Shown here one piece after another: positions 7,657 through 14,485 of a stretch of 45,824 nucleotides of DNA (the first letter of the stretch is position 1; every line of letters begins with the position of its first letter). The notes below the pieces were generated by a model, which searched no databases, was not told where the DNA came from, and saw only the letters and a program-made list of their open reading frames with translations. The DNA is taken from IMG/VR virus record IMGVR_UViG_3300021368_001939, positions 1 through 45,824 of that record, one strand, 5' to 3'. The position numbers and the translations under genes are program-made. This DNA comes from a virus.

Positions 7657-8250
7657 ATGATTTACTACACTTACTACTCTTACGAACCCTTTGGGAGAGG
7701 CTACATTGGTAGTAGAGGATGTGAGTGTAATTCAGTGGAGGAGGATAATTATTTTGGTTCCTACGGAGACAAAACATTTAATCCTTCCTGTAAAATCATT
7801 CTTACCGAACATACTACGAGAGAGGAAGCAGTTGAAGCAGAAGTAAAACTCCATAAGTTTTACCAAGTTGATACTAATCCTCACTTTGCTAATAAAGCAA
7901 GGCAAACATCTGTTTCATTCTCTTACTCTGCTCCAAAAGGAGAGAGATCTGGAGAAAAAAATCCTTGTTTTGGTAAAGTTCGTGTTACTGACGGTAAAAA
8001 TGAACGAGTAGTTTATGAGAATGACATTCCTTCTGGTTGGTGGAAAGGTAGAAGTCGTAATCCACAAGAATACACTGGTACTAAATCCATAAAATATAAC
8101 ACCATAAAATATAACAGAGGTAAAATGTATGATGACTTTCTAAAAGATATAAGTAAAGATGAATCTATTTTATCTTTACCTATTAGAAAACTTGCAGAAG
8201 TTTATCAAACATCTCATACTTCTATTCGTCGCTGGAAAAAATCACTTTAA
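7657..8250 (+). CDS. GIY-YIG family homing endonuclease
   Basis: The N-terminus YYTYYSYEP followed by GRGYIGSRGC (residues 3-22) matches the GIY-YIG nuclease core, with acidic and Arg residues downstream. The middle carries SGEKNPCFGKV, a NUMOD3-like DNA-binding motif. The C-terminus (RKLAEVYQTSHTSIRRWKKSL starts at ~residue 176; core LAEVYQTSHTSIRRWK) is a helix-turn-helix. This is a free-standing homing endonuclease of 197 residues. GGAG at 7646-7649 gives 7-nt spacing to the ATG. It has its own promoter and a riboswitch-like leader, unusual for a selfish gene. Confidence 0.85.
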   Translation: MIYYTYYSYEPFGRGYIGSRGCECNSVEEDNYFGSYGDKTFNPSCKIILTEHTTREEAVEAEVKLHKFYQVDTNPHFANKARQTSVSFSYSAPKGERSGEKNPCFGKVRVTDGKNERVVYENDIPSGWWKGRSRNPQEYTGTKSIKYNTIKYNRGKMYDDFLKDISKDESILSLPIRKLAEVYQTSHTSIRRWKKSL

Positions 8251-8251
8251 T

Positions 8252-8430
8252 CGTTCATCCCATGTTAGAACTATTATTCTACACAACTCTCACCTGTGCT
8301 CAAACTGATGCTATCATACTGCGAATGCAGACAAATGAAAATATTAGTAATGAGTTTAGGGTTGAGTTAGTTGAGACAATGAAGGAATCAAATCCTGAAT
8401 GTTATTGGGACGCAAACGACTAAAGGAACG
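8252..8430 (+). ncRNA. Second glutamine-riboswitch-like RNA with an ORF inside its P2 loop
   Basis: CGTTC (8252-8256) can pair with GAACG (8426-8430) as P1; TCCC (8258-8261) with GGGA (8407-8410) as P2. GGGA is followed by CGCAAACGACTAAA, parallel to CGCAAGTAAGTCGCG in the copy at 7605. The P2 loop (8262-8406) contains nearly all of a 53-codon ORF whose ATG starts at the base after P2. The pairing is seen; function and ligand are inference. Confidence 0.45.
8262..8423 (+). CDS. Small putative secreted/periplasmic protein
   Basis: The 53-residue product starts MLELLFYTTLTCAQTD, a short hydrophobic leader, and ends PECYWDAND. Two cysteines (about positions 12 and 47) could form a disulfide after export. 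I recall similar small proteins ending WDAND in cyanophages. There is no Shine-Dalgarno: CGTTCATCCC abuts the ATG. The gene is embedded in a potential RNA structure, and its last codons (GAC GCA AAC GAC TAA) form part of the RNA consensus-like core. Confidence 0.65.
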   Translation: MLELLFYTTLTCAQTDAIILRMQTNENISNEFRVELVETMKESNPECYWDAND

Positions 8431-8464
8431 GGCCTAAGAATCCAACTACTTTAGGAGTAAAATC

Positions 8465-8608
8465 ATGTCTACTATCACTTATCGTGGTGTTAAGTACAAC
8501 CCAGAAGCATACAAAGCTGCTGTGTTGGCAGAGCAAACTGCAACTCGTAACCACAATCTCATGTATCGTGGTATCAAAATCGAACGCAAGTTTGCATCAC
8601 AAAGTTGA
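8465..8608 (+). CDS. DUF4278-like small protein
   Basis: The 47-residue protein has two YRG motifs (TYRGVKY near the start, MYRGIKI near the end), the hallmark of the cyanobacterial DUF4278 family of unknown function. A strong TAGGAG lies 6 nt before the ATG. It follows the riboswitch-like element at 8252-8430 and would be its downstream gene. It ends just before a terminator at 8632. The family link is from motif recall. Confidence 0.7.
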   Translation: MSTITYRGVKYNPEAYKAAVLAEQTATRNHNLMYRGIKIERKFASQS

Positions 8609-8631
8609 CGATCATCGCACTTAACTTTCCT

Positions 8632-8656
8632 GAGGGTTGCAAGACCCTCTTTTTTT
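8632..8656 (+). terminator. Rho-independent terminator
   Basis: GAGGGTT pairs with GACCCTC around a GCAA tetraloop, followed by seven T. It ends the unit containing the DUF4278-like gene. Confidence 0.9.
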
Positions 8657-8666
8657 ATGCTATAAT
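8637..8666 (+). promoter_or_regulatory. Promoter nested in terminator, extended -10
   Basis: TATAAT (8661-8666) is preceded by TGC (extended -10). The TTGCAA at the loop (8637-8642) is 18 nt upstream and could act as a weak -35. Initiation near 8673 would serve the ATG at 8688. Confidence 0.65.
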
Positions 8667-8687
8667 GGTATCGAAGTAATATAGTGT

Positions 8688-8849
8688 ATGGAAAAAGAAA
8701 GAGTTAATTTGATTATTCGTAATTTGGAACTTCTTTTGGATTCTCTAAAGGCAGAAGTAAATTCTGATAGAGATGATAAGGTAGACTATAATCCATATAG
8801 TGAATATATTGAAGATTATGATGAAGTCTATGATGAGAAAAATGATTGA
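8688..8849 (+). CDS. Small acidic hypothetical protein
   Basis: The 53-residue protein starts MEKERVNLIIRNLELLLDSL (an amphipathic helix) and continues into a highly acidic, Tyr/Asp-rich tail (YIEDYDEVYDEKND). It is the first gene after the terminator-promoter at 8632-8666 and overlaps the next gene by 20 nt. It has no recognised family. Confidence 0.6.
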   Translation: MEKERVNLIIRNLELLLDSLKAEVNSDRDDKVDYNPYSEYIEDYDEVYDEKND

Positions 8850-9012
8850 AACAAAAAAAGCAAAAGAACTTGTAAAACTGCTTGAAAGACTGATCGAGAA
8901 AGATTACCTCTACAGTGAAGAAAGCATCAGAGAAATGAAATCACAACTGCGTTCGGTAAAACAGCAGATTGTTGATATAGATAAAAAGAACTCAAAGGGA
9001 TTTGGAAAATGA
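8830..9012 (+). CDS. Small coiled-coil hypothetical protein
   Basis: The 60-residue, lysine-rich protein is helical (KKAKELVKLLERLIEKDYLY, then REMKSQLRSVKQQIVDIDKK) and ends NSKGFGK. The start is uncertain: ATG 8830, 8833 and 8842 are all in frame, and the last overlaps the previous stop. It overlaps thyX by 4 nt, so it is probably translated together with it. Conserved small proteins of this type are common before thyX-like genes in cyanophages (recollection). Confidence 0.65.
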   Translation: MMRKMIETKKAKELVKLLERLIEKDYLYSEESIREMKSQLRSVKQQIVDIDKKNSKGFGK

Positions 9013-9662
9013 ATGTAAAATTGATCAGTGTTACTCCTGATGCGGAGAAAACTATGGCCTATGTTGCGAGAGTGTCAAATCCGAAAAATCAGACCAATGA
9101 AAACTATGTCAAGTTGTTGGGTTATTGTATCAAGCACAATCACTGGAGTGTCTTTGAGCAGTCATTCATGACTCTTGAGATTGAGACCACAAGAGGACTT
9201 GCAGCTCAAATCTTGCGTCATCGGAGTTTTACATTTCAGGAGTTTTCTCAGAGATATGCAGACTCATCTTTGTTGAGTACAAATATTCCTCTTCCTGAAC
9301 TTCGTCGTCAAGATACAAAAAATCGTCAGAATTCTATTGATGATATTGATAAATTTAAAGTTCAGAAGTATCAAATGTTGATGCAAGATTATTTTGCACA
9401 AGGTATGGATTTATATCAACAAATGCTTACCGATGGAATTGCAAAAGAATGTGCAAGATTTGTTCTTCCTTTAGCAACTCCTACCAGACTTTATATGAGT
9501 GGTTCTTGTCGTTCTTGGATTCATTATATTGCACTCCGAGAAAAATCAGGAACTCAAAAAGAACATATGGACATTGCCAAAGAATGTAAAAAAATCTTTG
9601 TAGAGCAGTTTCCAACTTGCGCCGAAGCACTTGGAGGTTTAGATGTGGACTGGGTATTGTAA
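9009..9662 (+). CDS. thyX: FAD-dependent thymidylate synthase
   Basis: The ThyX signature RHRSFTFQEFSQR (R70 onward) matches RHRxxSxxExSxR closely, giving the FAD/dUMP-binding loop. Other family features are present: HWSVFEQ, RFVLPLATPTRLYMSGSCRSWIHY and the C-terminal CKKIFVEQFP. At 217 residues it is full length. It makes dTMP from dUMP with methylene-tetrahydrofolate and NAD(P)H, supplying phage DNA synthesis. It overlaps the upstream coiled-coil gene by 4 nt. Confidence 0.95.
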   Translation: MNVKLISVTPDAEKTMAYVARVSNPKNQTNENYVKLLGYCIKHNHWSVFEQSFMTLEIETTRGLAAQILRHRSFTFQEFSQRYADSSLLSTNIPLPELRRQDTKNRQNSIDDIDKFKVQKYQMLMQDYFAQGMDLYQQMLTDGIAKECARFVLPLATPTRLYMSGSCRSWIHYIALREKSGTQKEHMDIAKECKKIFVEQFPTCAEALGGLDVDWVL

Positions 9663-9688
9663 TGTTCTGAAAGATCTTCAGAATGGAT

Positions 9689-9695
9689 CTAAATA
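9689..9695 (+). promoter_or_regulatory. Late promoter motif CTAAATA
   Basis: CTAAATA lies 21 nt before the TTG start at 9717, with GAGGTG in between as ribosome binding site. It suggests late expression of the next gene and possibly phoH. Confidence 0.6.
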
Positions 9696-9716
9696 TTTTA
9701 TATTGAGGTGAAAATT

Positions 9717-9965
9717 TTGGCAACATACCCAATTATTAATAAAGAAACTGGTGAACAGAAAGAAGTCGTTCTGAGTGTTCATGAATGGACAAAATGGTGT
9801 GATGATAATCCTGAATGGACACGAGATTGGTCAGATCCATCTACTGCACCTATGGCAACAGATGTTGGTGAATGGAGAGATAAATTGGTCGCAAAAAATC
9901 CTGGATGGAATGAAGTTTTAAATAAGGCATCAAAAGCACCTGGTTCGAGAGTAAGTAAAATCTAA
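9717..9965 (+). CDS. Conserved cyanophage protein starting MATYPIINKETGE
   Basis: A TTG start at 9717 is preferred: GAGGTG (9705-9710) is 6 nt upstream and it gives the typical N-terminus (TTG)ATYPIINKETGE; GTG 9708 lies inside that Shine-Dalgarno. The 82-residue product is Trp/Asp rich (HEWTKWCDDNPEWTRDWSD) and ends in a basic KASKAPGSRVSKI. The start resembles FmdB-type zinc-ribbon proteins but lacks their cysteine pairs. The function is unknown. Its stop overlaps the phoH start (TAATG). Confidence 0.7.
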   Translation: MATYPIINKETGEQKEVVLSVHEWTKWCDDNPEWTRDWSDPSTAPMATDVGEWRDKLVAKNPGWNEVLNKASKAPGSRVSKI

Positions 9966-10726
9966 TGGCAAGAAGAAAAAGAGCATCTGTAAATGATCAA
10001 CCCATTGGAGTTGGTCTTTCAACAAAGCAGATGAAAAAAAAGAAACCACTAAGTTCTTCTTACTTAGTAGACATAGACCCACTTAATGAAAATCAAAAAA
10101 GACTGTTTGATTCTTATAAGGAAGGAAAGCATTTAGTCGCATATGGTTGTGCAGGGACAGGAAAGACCTTTATAACCCTCTTTAACGCACTTAAAGATGT
10201 GTTAGATGAGAATACTCCTTATGAGAGAATATACCTTGTGAGGTCTCTTGTAGCAACCAGAGAGATTGGTTTTCTTCCTGGTTCTCATGAAGATAAGGCA
10301 GACATCTACCAAATTCCATATAAGAATATGGTAAAGTATATGTTCCAGATGCCTTCTGATGCTGATTTTGAGATGTTATATGGAAATCTAAAATCACAAG
10401 AAACTATTAAATTCTGGAGCACATCATTTCTTCGTGGAACAACTCTTGATAATGCGATTGTGATTGTTGATGAATTTCAAAATTTGTCCGGGCACGAATT
10501 AGATTCTATTATTACTCGTGTTGGTGAAAATACAAGAATTTGTTTCTGTGGTGATGCTACCCAGTCTGACCTTACTAAAATGGGTGAAAGGAATGGTATT
10601 GTTGACTTTATGAACATCTTGCGTAAAATGCCATCATTTGATATGATTGAGTTTGGTATTGAGGACATTGTTCGATCATCTTTGGTTAAAGAATATCTTA
10701 TTGCCAAAATAGAATTAGGACTTTAA
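9965..10726 (+). CDS. phoH: PhoH-like P-loop ATPase
   Basis: Walker A is GCAGTGKT (residues 61-68) and Walker B is IVIVDEFQN. Sensor-like GDATQSDL and the motif ARMYLVRS-like IYLVRSLVATREIGFLPG follow the PhoH pattern. At 253 residues with a basic leader (MARRKRA), this is the normal cyanophage form. PhoH proteins are predicted RNA-linked ATPases/helicases; the phage role is unknown despite the phosphate-stress name. It is probably co-transcribed with the preceding small gene. Confidence 0.93.
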   Translation: MARRKRASVNDQPIGVGLSTKQMKKKKPLSSSYLVDIDPLNENQKRLFDSYKEGKHLVAYGCAGTGKTFITLFNALKDVLDENTPYERIYLVRSLVATREIGFLPGSHEDKADIYQIPYKNMVKYMFQMPSDADFEMLYGNLKSQETIKFWSTSFLRGTTLDNAIVIVDEFQNLSGHELDSIITRVGENTRICFCGDATQSDLTKMGERNGIVDFMNILRKMPSFDMIEFGIEDIVRSSLVKEYLIAKIELGL

Positions 10727-10729
10727 TTT

Positions 10730-10861
10730 TTGACTGGTTGGGAAGGCAATTTGACACAAAAACAAATTGCCAAAATGTATAATGTTAGGCAAGGGCACAT
10801 AACTAAAATTAAAAATGGAAAAATGTGGTCTAATATCACAAAACATAATAATGTGCTATAA
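10730..10861 (+). pseudogene. Helix-turn-helix remnant of a homing endonuclease
   Basis: A 43-codon frame from TTG 10730 encodes NLTQKQIAKMYNVRQGHITK then IKNGKMW. This is the classic C-terminal helix-turn-helix (NUMOD-like) of phage HNH or GIY-YIG homing endonucleases. There is no nuclease domain and no Shine-Dalgarno. The frame starts right after the phoH stop and continues in phoH's own frame. It is most likely the tail of a deleted endonuclease, although a tiny DNA-binding protein cannot be excluded. Confidence 0.6.
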
Positions 10862-10862
10862 T
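10854..10862 (+). promoter_or_regulatory. Extended -10 promoter TGCTATAAT
   Basis: TGC plus TATAAT (10857-10862) lies 20 nt before the nuclease ATG at 10883. It resembles the extended -10s at 8658 and 42512. Confidence 0.6.
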
Positions 10863-10882
10863 ATGTACAAAGTGAGGTCTTA

Positions 10883-11563
10883 ATGTTTAATCATGTATAT
10901 TTGAATCTTCCTCAACTTGAGAGGGAGACTATTGATGGAGTTAGATACTACTTTGTTCCTGATGAAGAACAACTCTTAAAACTAGTTTCTATCACTTCGG
11001 TGACCAGTCATTATAATAAGGAGACTTTCGTAAAATGGAGAAAAAGAGTTGGTGATGAAGAAGCAAATCGAGTCACAAAGGCTGCAACACGTCGTGGTAC
11101 TGATATGCACACTCTTACTGAGTGTCACCTAAAAAACATAGAGTTGCCAAAAGTTCCTCCTATTTCCGAGTTCTTATTTAAGATTTCTAAGGGAACTTTA
11201 AAGAACATTGATAATATTCATGCTCTGGAAGCTTCCCTATATAGTAAGCAGTTAGGTATTGCTGGAACCGTCGATTGTATTGCAGAATACGAGGGTGAAT
11301 TAGCAATCATTGACTTTAAGACTTCAAAGAAACCTAAACCAAGAGATTGGATCGAAAACTATTTTGTCCAATGTGCAGCATATGGTTGTATGTTGTATGA
11401 AATGACTGGTATTCCCGTCAAAAAATTTGTAATCATTATGGCTTGTGAAAATGGAGAATGTGTCGTCTACGAAGAAAGAGACAAATCAAAGTACATCAAA
11501 CTTCTTACCGAATACATTAGAAAGTTTGTTACAGATAAATTGGAACTCTATGGATCAGAATAA
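10883..11563 (+). CDS. PD-(D/E)XK nuclease (RecB/MGME1-like exonuclease)
   Basis: The 226-residue protein has the nuclease core AGTVDCIAEYEGELAIIDFK (acid in GTVD, then IIDFKTSKK as the D-x-K motif), followed by a Gln-Tyr segment (FVQCAAYGCML) as in RecB-family motif QxxxY. The N-terminal SITSVTSHYNKETFVKWRKR and GTDMHTLTE also fit the MGME1-like group. It probably degrades or trims DNA during replication or host-genome breakdown. GAGG at 10874-10877 gives good spacing to the ATG. It heads the gp33-gp59 group and overlaps gp33. Confidence 0.82.
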   Translation: MFNHVYLNLPQLERETIDGVRYYFVPDEEQLLKLVSITSVTSHYNKETFVKWRKRVGDEEANRVTKAATRRGTDMHTLTECHLKNIELPKVPPISEFLFKISKGTLKNIDNIHALEASLYSKQLGIAGTVDCIAEYEGELAIIDFKTSKKPKPRDWIENYFVQCAAYGCMLYEMTGIPVKKFVIIMACENGECVVYEERDKSKYIKLLTEYIRKFVTDKLELYGSE

Positions 11564-11810
11564 AGAGTTAGAGAAGGCAATAGCAAGTAAATTTCTAACA
11601 CCATCTAAGTTTGCATTGGAAATTGAAAAGATTGTTGCCGAAGAAAAAATAAACTATATCGATGCCATTTGTCACTATTGTGAATTAAATGAACTTGATG
11701 TAGAATCAGTCACAAAACTTGTATCAAAACCACTGAAAGAAAAACTGAAGTGGGATGCTACGAGACTTAATTTTATGAAAGCGACTTCGAAAGCAAAACT
11801 GCCCTTATGA
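11550..11810 (+). CDS. gp33: Late-transcription coactivator gp33
   Basis: The 86-residue protein is small and helical, starting MDQNKELEKAIASKFLTPSK, then IEKIVAEEKINYIDAICHYC and a basic end. Its position immediately before gp59 and its size match cyanophage gp33. This protein bridges host RNA polymerase (beta flap) and the sliding clamp during late transcription. It overlaps the nuclease gene by 14 nt and gp59 by 4 nt. The assignment rests on context and remembered similarity. Confidence 0.8.
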   Translation: MDQNKELEKAIASKFLTPSKFALEIEKIVAEEKINYIDAICHYCELNELDVESVTKLVSKPLKEKLKWDATRLNFMKATSKAKLPL

Positions 11811-12400
11811 AAGTGACTCCATTTGATACCTACCAACATTATTTGTCACTTAAAAATCATTTTACAAACCCAAAATACGACTTCTTTCGATATGGTGCGA
11901 AGACCCGTGCAAGTATCTCTTCATTCAATAAAAGAAGAGATAAGTATTGGTTTGAAAAGACCAGTCGTAAATATAATGACGAAGAAGTTGTAAAATTTCT
12001 TGTGTCTAATTTCGCATACGCCGACAACCCGCAAAATTTATGGATTGGAGAAATTATCAGTTCTGGAGAAAGAACCTACCAAGATTGGACAAAAAGACAA
12101 CAGAGTTTGACTTACTTGTTCAAAGAACAAAGCAACGAATTACTCTCGAACAACGAATTAGAGAATCTATTCAGTTGTTCGAAAGGTCATCCAACAATCT
12201 TAAAACGATTTCTTGGTGGAGACATAAGTCTTGAAACTTTTGTAATCTATGATAGAATATTCTCATTCAGAAAGAAGTTTGATAAAGAACTGAAAGATCC
12301 TGTATGGGAAACCGTCAGTCTTAAAATACAGAAGTATTCTCCCTTTCTTCAAATAGATATCTTTAAATTTAAAAAAATTCTTAGAGATATTGTTGAATAA
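11807..12400 (+). CDS. gp59: gp59 loader of gp41 DNA helicase
   Basis: The 197-residue protein starts MKVTPFDTYQHYLSLKNHFT and contains YDFFRYGAKTRASISSFNKR and RRDKYWFEKTSRKY, the typical N-terminal signature of T4-type gp59 (T4: 217 residues). gp59 binds forked DNA and gp32 and loads the replicative helicase. The gp33-gp59-gp32 order is conserved. The start overlaps the gp33 stop (ATGA). Confidence 0.9.
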   Translation: MKVTPFDTYQHYLSLKNHFTNPKYDFFRYGAKTRASISSFNKRRDKYWFEKTSRKYNDEEVVKFLVSNFAYADNPQNLWIGEIISSGERTYQDWTKRQQSLTYLFKEQSNELLSNNELENLFSCSKGHPTILKRFLGGDISLETFVIYDRIFSFRKKFDKELKDPVWETVSLKIQKYSPFLQIDIFKFKKILRDIVE

Positions 12401-12419
12401 TTGCGGGCAGCAAAGTTGG

Positions 12420-12469
12420 GTAGGGGTATTTGACTTGTGTAAGACCCGTATAAATAGTATTACCCCTAC
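12420..12469 (+). promoter_or_regulatory. Late promoter TATAAATA in the loop of a 9-bp inverted repeat
   Basis: GTAGGGGTA (12420-12428) and TACCCCTAC (12461-12469) are perfect inverted repeats. Between them is TATAAATA (12449-12456), identical to the T4 late consensus. Initiation would fall in or just before the 3' arm. Confidence 0.7.
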
Positions 12470-12501
12470 TAAAAGAAAACATTGACGTGTTCAAATTCAA
12501 G

Positions 12502-12834
12502 ATGAGTGACTTTTTTGATTCTGAAATCATTCAGGAAGAACTGAGTGAAATTAATGAAATGCAGGAAAAAATCTACGAGAGTTTTATTACTTTTAGTAAT
12601 ATGTCCCGTGAACAAAAACTTGAGCACGTTGAAATACTTACAAACTTGCTTGAGAAACAGCAAGTAATGTATACTAGACTATCTCTTTCTGATGACCCAA
12701 AGGCTATCGAAATGAGAGATAATCTACGCAAGTCAGTTTCAATGATGGGTTTCCCACCAGAGACTGATATGATGACTTTATTCAGTAGTATGAATGCCAC
12801 AATCAAATCTCTCAAAGACTATATTGACGACTGA
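12502..12834 (+). CDS. DUF1825 family protein (cyanobacterial type)
   Basis: The 110-residue helical protein starts MSDFFDSEIIQEELSEINEM and has LLEKQQVMYTRLSLSDDP and MGFPPETDMM. This matches the layout of DUF1825 proteins, widespread in cyanobacteria and cyanophages (FF.SE.V..E...; ME.QK.F..RLELS; QL..FG.TP..M). The function is unknown. An alternative GTG at 12487 adds five residues. It sits between gp59 and gp32 with its own late-promoter hairpin. Confidence 0.8.
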   Translation: MSDFFDSEIIQEELSEINEMQEKIYESFITFSNMSREQKLEHVEILTNLLEKQQVMYTRLSLSDDPKAIEMRDNLRKSVSMMGFPPETDMMTLFSSMNATIKSLKDYIDD

Positions 12835-12861
12835 GAGAATTTCTTATATACTATCCGAGTA

Positions 12862-12897
12862 AATCTAAAATATTCAAACAAATCTAAGGTAATCTAA
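12862..12897 (+). promoter_or_regulatory. gp32 leader with three AATCTAA repeats
   Basis: AATCTAA occurs at 12862-12868, 12881-12887 and 12891-12897, ending directly at the gp32 ATG. The leader is unstructured and AT-rich. In T4, gp32 represses itself by binding such a leader, so this may be the cooperative autoregulatory site (inference). Confidence 0.5.
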
Positions 12898-13818
12898 ATG
12901 AGCTTTGCAGATCTTAAAAAGCAATCCAAACTAGGTTCTTTGACACAAAAACTGGTCAAGGAAGTCGAAAAAATGAATAATGCAGGTAGTTCAGGAGATG
13001 ATCGTCTCTGGAAACTAGAATGTGATAAAGGCGGTAATGGTTATGCCGTTATTCGTTTCCTTCCTGCTCCTGAAGGTGAAGATCTTCCATTTGTTAAACT
13101 TTATTCCCATGCCTTCCAAGGTCCTGGTGGATGGTATATTGAGAACTCTCTGACGACTCTGGGTCAGAAAGATCCAATGTCAGAATACAACACGATGCTG
13201 TGGAATAACGGCACTGATAGTGGTAAAGACCAAGCACGTAAGCAGAAACGTAAACTGACTTATGTTGCAAACATCTATGTCGTCAAGGATCCTGCTAATC
13301 CTGAGAATGAAGGTCAAGTATTCTTGTATAAGTTCGGTAAGAAAATATTTGATAAGATTACTGCCGCAATGCAACCTGAGTTTGAGGACGAGGAAGCAAT
13401 TGATCCATTTGACTTCTGGCAGGGTGCTAACTTCAAACTGAAGGCAAAGAATGTTGCTGGTTATCGTAATTATGATTCTTCGGAGTTTGCCCGTCAGGAT
13501 GCACTTCTGGAAGATGACGAAGCAATGGAAGCAATCTGGAAGAAAGAGTACTCTCTTGAAGAGTTTGTTGCTCCTGACCAGTTCAAGTCCTATGATGAAC
13601 TGAAGAAGCGTCTTGATTATGTTCTTGGTATCAAAGGAACAACTAAGTTCCAAGACCAAGAATCAGTTCAGGAAGAAGAAGAGTTCCGTCAGCAGAATCG
13701 TGGAGAATCAAATCCTGTCCCTCAGTCAATGAAAGAAGAATTGAATGACCTTTCTTCTACTAATACTGATGAAGATGATGATACTCTTTCATACTTTGCC
13801 GCACTCGCAGCAGATTAA
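12898..13818 (+). CDS. gp32: Single-stranded DNA-binding protein gp32
   Basis: The 306-residue protein starts MSFADLKKQSKLGSLTQKL, a basic N-terminus for cooperative binding. The core has RLWKLECDKGGNGYAVIRFL, FQGPGGWYIENSLTT and KRKLTYVANIYVVKDP as in T4 gp32. The C-terminus is acidic (DEDDDTLSYFAALAAD), the usual protein-interaction tail. It coats ssDNA in replication and recombination and recruits gp59. Codons look more GC-rich than in flanking genes, consistent with high expression. It ends against gp53 on the other strand. Confidence 0.96.
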   Translation: MSFADLKKQSKLGSLTQKLVKEVEKMNNAGSSGDDRLWKLECDKGGNGYAVIRFLPAPEGEDLPFVKLYSHAFQGPGGWYIENSLTTLGQKDPMSEYNTMLWNNGTDSGKDQARKQKRKLTYVANIYVVKDPANPENEGQVFLYKFGKKIFDKITAAMQPEFEDEEAIDPFDFWQGANFKLKAKNVAGYRNYDSSEFARQDALLEDDEAMEAIWKKEYSLEEFVAPDQFKSYDELKKRLDYVLGIKGTTKFQDQESVQEEEEFRQQNRGESNPVPQSMKEELNDLSSTNTDEDDDTLSYFAALAAD

Positions 13819-13831
13819 TTAGTCTGCGAGT
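13803..13831. terminator. Hairpin between convergent gp32 and gp53
   Basis: ACTCGCAG (13803-13810) pairs with CTGCGAGT (13824-13831). The hairpin spans both stop codons and could stop transcription from either side. There is no U-tract, so strength is uncertain. Confidence 0.55.
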
Positions 13832-14484
13832 ACAACTCTAGTATTATCAACACGAATGAGAGACTCAGTTACAAATTGTGAAGACCTATCATAAATCATA
13901 ATTTGTTTCATATCATTTAAAAACTTCTGTAAATATCCTCTTTTTAGTAAATAAATTGAGGATTTTTTATTATTTTTTATAGTCTCATATTCTAAATTGC
14001 TAATCCCTCTTCTTACATCACTACCAGATAGAGAAATTGCATTGCCATTATCAGTATAATTTAAAGTAAAATTTTCATCTACAATTTTACCTTCAGGAAG
14101 AATTAATCTACCACTTGAATTTTTGACTTCTATAGTTTCATAATAATTTACATTAGATAAGTTTTCTATACCATACTTATTTTCAATATATCTGTATAAT
14201 ACATAATTTGATAAAGGCCATTCATCTCTTACATTAATAATACCGGCAGTCATTAATACTACCCAATCAAGTTCTGCACTCCCATAAAATTCTTCGGCAA
14301 CTGTATCGGGTCTTGCACCTTCTACAATTTCATACTTATCAAAAATTGTAAAGACATTTTGTAAATCATCACGTAACTTATTTTTTCTGAATAAGTTTTT
14401 AACTCTCAAATATTCTTTAGATGAAATTGAATCAGAAAGAAATGACTGATAATCTACATCTGGTAGTTCTCTGAAATATGCCAT
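13819..14484 (-). CDS. gp53: Baseplate wedge subunit gp53
   Basis: The 221-residue protein starts MAYFRELPDVDYQSFL and has VFTIFDKYEIVEGARPDTVA followed by EEFYGSAELDWVVLM, the LysM-like signature of T4 gp53 wedges (YxVxxGxRPDxVAxxxYGxxxLDWVVL). gp53 completes the wedge and triggers hub-wedge assembly. It is last in the minus-strand cluster, directly after gp48. Confidence 0.93.
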   Translation of the reverse strand: MAYFRELPDVDYQSFLSDSISSKEYLRVKNLFRKNKLRDDLQNVFTIFDKYEIVEGARPDTVAEEFYGSAELDWVVLMTAGIINVRDEWPLSNYVLYRYIENKYGIENLSNVNYYETIEVKNSSGRLILPEGKIVDENFTLNYTDNGNAISLSGSDVRRGISNLEYETIKNNKKSSIYLLKRGYLQKFLNDMKQIMIYDRSSQFVTESLIRVDNTRVVLAD

Positions 14485-14485
14485 T

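Noticed and set aside
13180-13659. 159-codon minus-strand ORF opposite gp32
   Set aside because: It lies wholly within gp32, which has strong family motifs; the minus frame is Leu/Ile-rich without motifs or a ribosome site.
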